This document shows, piece by piece, positions 61,939-64,000 of a stretch of DNA of 64,000 nt (within the stretch, counting starts at the first letter, position 1; the number at the start of each line of letters is the position of its first letter). The notes under the pieces are model-generated. The model was not told where the DNA came from. It worked only from the letters and a program-made list of their open reading frames with translations, and ran no database searches. Source of the DNA: Burkholderiaceae bacterium. GTDB lineage: Bacteria > Pseudomonadota > Gammaproteobacteria > Burkholderiales > Burkholderiaceae_C. Location of the stretch: assembly GCA_024235955.1 (NCBI GenBank), contig JACKLJ010000006.1, positions 1-64,000 of the forward strand. The letters run 5' to 3'. A program made the translations under genes and the position numbers.

Positions 61939-63320
61939 ACCGCGCGCTCGGCGATGGGCCGCCCGTGCTCCTGCAGGAAGTGGCCGCCCTGCTCCACCCG
62001 CATCGGTTCCGGGCAGGCGCGGATGCTGGCGCGCAGCTGCTCCATCACCGGCAGGCCGAGCACCGGGTCCTGCAGGCCCACGGCCATCAGGCTGCGGCCG
62101 TTCCACTGCTGGCGCCAGAACTCCCGCGCCTGGCGCGACACGGCAGCGCCGTCGTCGTCGGCGTGTTCCGGCACCATGGCCGGGAAGCGCCGGGTGGCGG
62201 CGCGGTGGCCGCTGTCGGGGTACGGCGCCATGTAGGCGGCGCATTCGGCCGCGCTCATCTGCGGGTTGCCGCGGGCGAACAGGCGGGCGATGTCGAAATC
62301 GGGCTTGCCGGCGCACATCTCGCGCCAGGCCACGAAGCCGGGCGACAGCGGCGCGTCGCCCGTGGCCAGCGTGGTGTTCATGACCAGCAGGCCGTCGTAG
62401 CGCCCGGGCGCGGCCATGGGCAGCGTCAGGCCCAGCAGCCCGCCCCAGTCCTGCACGGCCAGGACGATGTGCCGCAGGTCCAGCCGTTCGATGAACTCGA
62501 GCAGCACCTGCCGGTGCCAGCCGAAGGTGTGGACGGCGTCTTTCTTGGGCTTGTCGCTCTTGCCGAAGCCGATCAGGTCCGGCGCCACCACGCGGTTACC
62601 CGCGGCCAGGAACACCGGGATCATGTGGCGCCAGATGTAGCTCCAGCTCGGGTTGCCGTGCAGCAGCAGCCAGGTGCGGCGGGCGTCGCGTGGGCCTTCG
62701 TCCAGGTAATGCAGGCGCAGGCCGGCCAGCGCAGGCAGGTCGCTCAGGTAGTGCGGCGCCCAGGGGTAGCCGGGCAGGTCCTGGAAGGCAGCGTCGGGGG
62801 TGCGCAGCGCGTCGTCGCGCAAGGGGTTAGGGTTCACGCGTCGCTCCTTGAAAAAGCCCTGCAGCAGCGCGCCGCACTCGGCGGCCAGCACGCCACCCTG
62901 CACGGCGGTCTGGTGGTTCAGGCGCGGCTCGGCAAACAGGTTCAGCACCGAGCCGGCCGCGCCGGTCTTGGGATCCGGCGCACCGTAAACCACGCGGGCC
63001 AGCCGCGCGTGCAACATGGCCCCGGCGCACATGGCGCAGGGCTCCAGCGTGACGTAGAGCGTGCAGCCGTCGAGCCGGTAGTTGCCGAACCGGCTCGCGC
63101 CCTCGCGCAGCGCGGCGATCTCGGCGTGCGCCGTGGGGTCGTGCCCCGCGATGGGGGCGTTGCCGCCGGTGGCGATGAGTTCGCCGTCCTTCACCAGCAC
63201 CGCGCCCACCGGCACCTCGCCACGCGCCGCGGCGGCGCGCGCGGCGGCCAGGGCCTGGCGCATCCAGTGCGCGTCGGCGGCGTCGGTGGGTGTGGGCTGG
63301 CCCGCAACGGGGGCGGTCAT
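61923..63320 (-). CDS. tadA: tRNA adenosine deaminase (TadA) fused to haloalkane dehalogenase-like hydrolase
   Basis: 465 residues in one frame. Residues 1-165: TadA, which makes inosine at the tRNA-Arg wobble base (HAE at 65-67, zinc Cys95 and Cys98 in LEPCAMCAGAM, PKTGAAGSVLNL). Residues about 171-465: alpha/beta hydrolase with the haloalkane dehalogenase opening LRTPDAAFQDLPGYPWAPHY, HGNPSWSYIWR, nucleophile Asp291 in VQDWGGLLG, Asp418 and His447 (EQGGHFLQEHG). The triad is complete for a dehalogenase. The linker (ERRVNPNPLRDDA) is short and shows no frameshift mark. Stop codon lies within repeat copy 19. Confidence 0.93.
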   Translation of the reverse strand: MTAPVAGQPTPTDAADAHWMRQALAAARAAAARGEVPVGAVLVKDGELIATGGNAPIAGHDPTAHAEIAALREGASRFGNYRLDGCTLYVTLEPCAMCAGAMLHARLARVVYGAPDPKTGAAGSVLNLFAEPRLNHQTAVQGGVLAAECGALLQGFFKERRVNPNPLRDDALRTPDAAFQDLPGYPWAPHYLSDLPALAGLRLHYLDEGPRDARRTWLLLHGNPSWSYIWRHMIPVFLAAGNRVVAPDLIGFGKSDKPKKDAVHTFGWHRQVLLEFIERLDLRHIVLAVQDWGGLLGLTLPMAAPGRYDGLLVMNTTLATGDAPLSPGFVAWREMCAGKPDFDIARLFARGNPQMSAAECAAYMAPYPDSGHRAATRRFPAMVPEHADDDGAAVSRQAREFWRQQWNGRSLMAVGLQDPVLGLPVMEQLRASIRACPEPMRVEQGGHFLQEHGRPIAERAVLHFS

Positions 63321-63330
63321 CCGGCGTCTC

Positions 63331-63392
63331 GAATGCTATCGTTCAAGTAGCTGCCTGCGCCCGTCACCATTGGCTCCACGGCCAAATTGGCG
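63331..63392 (+). repeat. Dispersed stem-loop repeat, copy 20
   Basis: AATGCTATCGTTCAA, GTAGCTGCCTGCGCCCGT, 8 bases, GGCTCCACGGCCAAATTGG. The right arm has drifted. It lies between the tadA fusion start and the next minus-strand gene's end, so it points against both. Confidence 0.82.
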
Positions 63393-63407
63393 CACAAGAC
63401 GGCGGTG

Positions 63408-63647
63408 CTACTTGGCATCGTCCGCCATCGGCCTAGGCTGCATCGCGGCGTCCAGCGATTGCTTGTACTGCTGCTGGATCTGCTGGCTTTGCTGGCGCAC
63501 GGTGGCCGTTTCGGTGGGGGTAACACCCGTACTTTTCTGCAGTTGCTCCACGGTCGCCTTGGTGCCGCTGGTCAGCTGCTTGTTGACCAGCAGCATGACG
63601 AGGGCGACCGTCACCACCAGCCCGACCAATCCCCAGATGCCTCGCAT
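63408..63647 (-). CDS. Small single-pass membrane protein, unknown
   Basis: 79 residues: MRGIWGLVGLVVTVALVMLL is one membrane helix, followed by a Gln-rich, likely coiled-coil part (QQSQQIQQQYKQSLDAAM). Not recognised. Begins 3 nt after the PaiB-like stop codon, so both are probably co-translated. Confidence 0.6.
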   Translation of the reverse strand: MRGIWGLVGLVVTVALVMLLVNKQLTSGTKATVEQLQKSTGVTPTETATVRQQSQQIQQQYKQSLDAAMQPRPMADDAK

Positions 63648-63650
63648 GGT

Positions 63651-64000
63651 TCAGTTCTCCTGTGCTTGTGCCCGGCCCGTGAGGCCGAGCTCGGTCATCC
63701 AGCCGGCCAGCGCGCGCTCGTCGGGCGTGCCGGCGGCGTAGGCCGCGTGCATCGCCGCGTGCGATTCCGGGCGGTGCTGGTTGAGCTTGAGCTTGCACTG
63801 CCAGTCGGTCACCCGCAGCTCGAAGGCGGTGATGCCGCGCAGCATCTTGTGGCCGAACTCCTCGCCCAGGTCGCGCCACTGCTGCGCATACGCGGGCTCG
63901 TGGTCGGCGATCAGGTGCTTGAGCAGCGCGTCCTTGGCCTCGGGCGCCTCCAGGATGCGGCAGCTCACGGTGCAGTGCACGGCCAGGTAGCTCCAGGTGG
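63651..64000 (-). CDS. FMN-binding negative transcriptional regulator (PaiB-like), 5' end outside the window
   Basis: The 3' part of a gene cut by the right edge. Coding continues to position 64000 with TWSYLAVHCTVSCRILEAPE, the PaiB pattern around its flavin-binding strand. It then runs through HLIADHEPAYAQQWRDLGEE and ends at ALAGWMTELGLTGRAQAQEN. About 116 residues are visible of a family that usually has around 200-215. Confidence 0.75.
   Translation of the reverse strand, partial: TWSYLAVHCTVSCRILEAPEAKDALLKHLIADHEPAYAQQWRDLGEEFGHKMLRGITAFELRVTDWQCKLKLNQHRPESHAAMHAAYAAGTPDERALAGWMTELGLTGRAQAQEN

Overview
The window is high-GC DNA (roughly two thirds G+C by eye) packed with genes on both strands. 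It reads as chromosome of a betaproteobacterium of the order Burkholderiales, most likely family Comamonadaceae; I cannot name a genus. The reasons are the housekeeping neighbourhoods map-glnD / purL, selO-msrB-yciB-bolA-ppiC and mltG-tmk-holB-pilZ-tatD, the acyl-CoA/branched-chain ABC transporter gene content, and a short repeat family of a kind I associate with that family. I saw no rRNA, tRNA, CRISPR array, insertion sequence or integrase.

Layout. 0.1-8 kb: glnD and map (minus) divergent from purL. 8.1-11 kb: an NMT1/SsuA-type ABC importer (binding protein, ATPase, permease), then a DUF1624 membrane protein. 12-15.8 kb (minus): ppiC, bolA, yciB, msrB, selO. 15.9-34.1 kb (plus): a long run of acyl-CoA genes built around a branched-chain-type ABC importer: acyl-CoA ligase, livK-H-M-G-F, fused hydratase/3-hydroxyacyl-CoA dehydrogenase, thiolase, two hotdog thioesterases, two acyl-CoA dehydrogenases (one AidB-like), two short-chain dehydrogenases and a zinc-independent medium-chain reductase. 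Together these could import a carboxylic acid, activate it with CoA and take it through beta-oxidation. 34.2-38.7 kb (minus): a four-gene secretion/adhesin-like operon, consisting of a five-repeat secreted protein, a small secreted protein, a CsgG-like lipoprotein and a Sel1-like protein, divergent from a response regulator and histidine kinase (39.2-41.4 kb). 41.5-50 kb: tex, small hypotheticals, a DsrE protein, an orphan LuxR regulator, a DUF6502 regulator-like gene divergent from a patatin, a DUF3011 protein and an iron-type alcohol dehydrogenase. 50-53 kb: a hydratase-fold lipoprotein, an esterase, and a thioesterase-GNAT fusion. 53.1-58.9 kb: ygfZ divergent from mltG-tmk-holB-pilZ-tatD-ankyrin. 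58.9-64 kb: a small Xer-activation-factor-like HTH protein, a class III cyclase-FHA protein, LD-carboxypeptidase, a tadA-haloalkane dehalogenase fusion, a small membrane protein and the 3' part of a PaiB-like gene cut by the window edge.

Two things stand out. First, about 20 copies of one ~65-bp stem-loop repeat are scattered through the window. Roughly nine lie inside coding sequences (purL three times, selO, tex, a patatin, ygfZ, tmk), always keeping the frame, and most intergenic copies end just before a start codon in the direction of the gene. Second, the CsgG-like operon, with a five-repeat Q/N-rich exported protein followed by a terminator-like hairpin, looks like an uncharacterised nucleation/secretion or amyloid-type surface system with its own adjacent two-component regulators.
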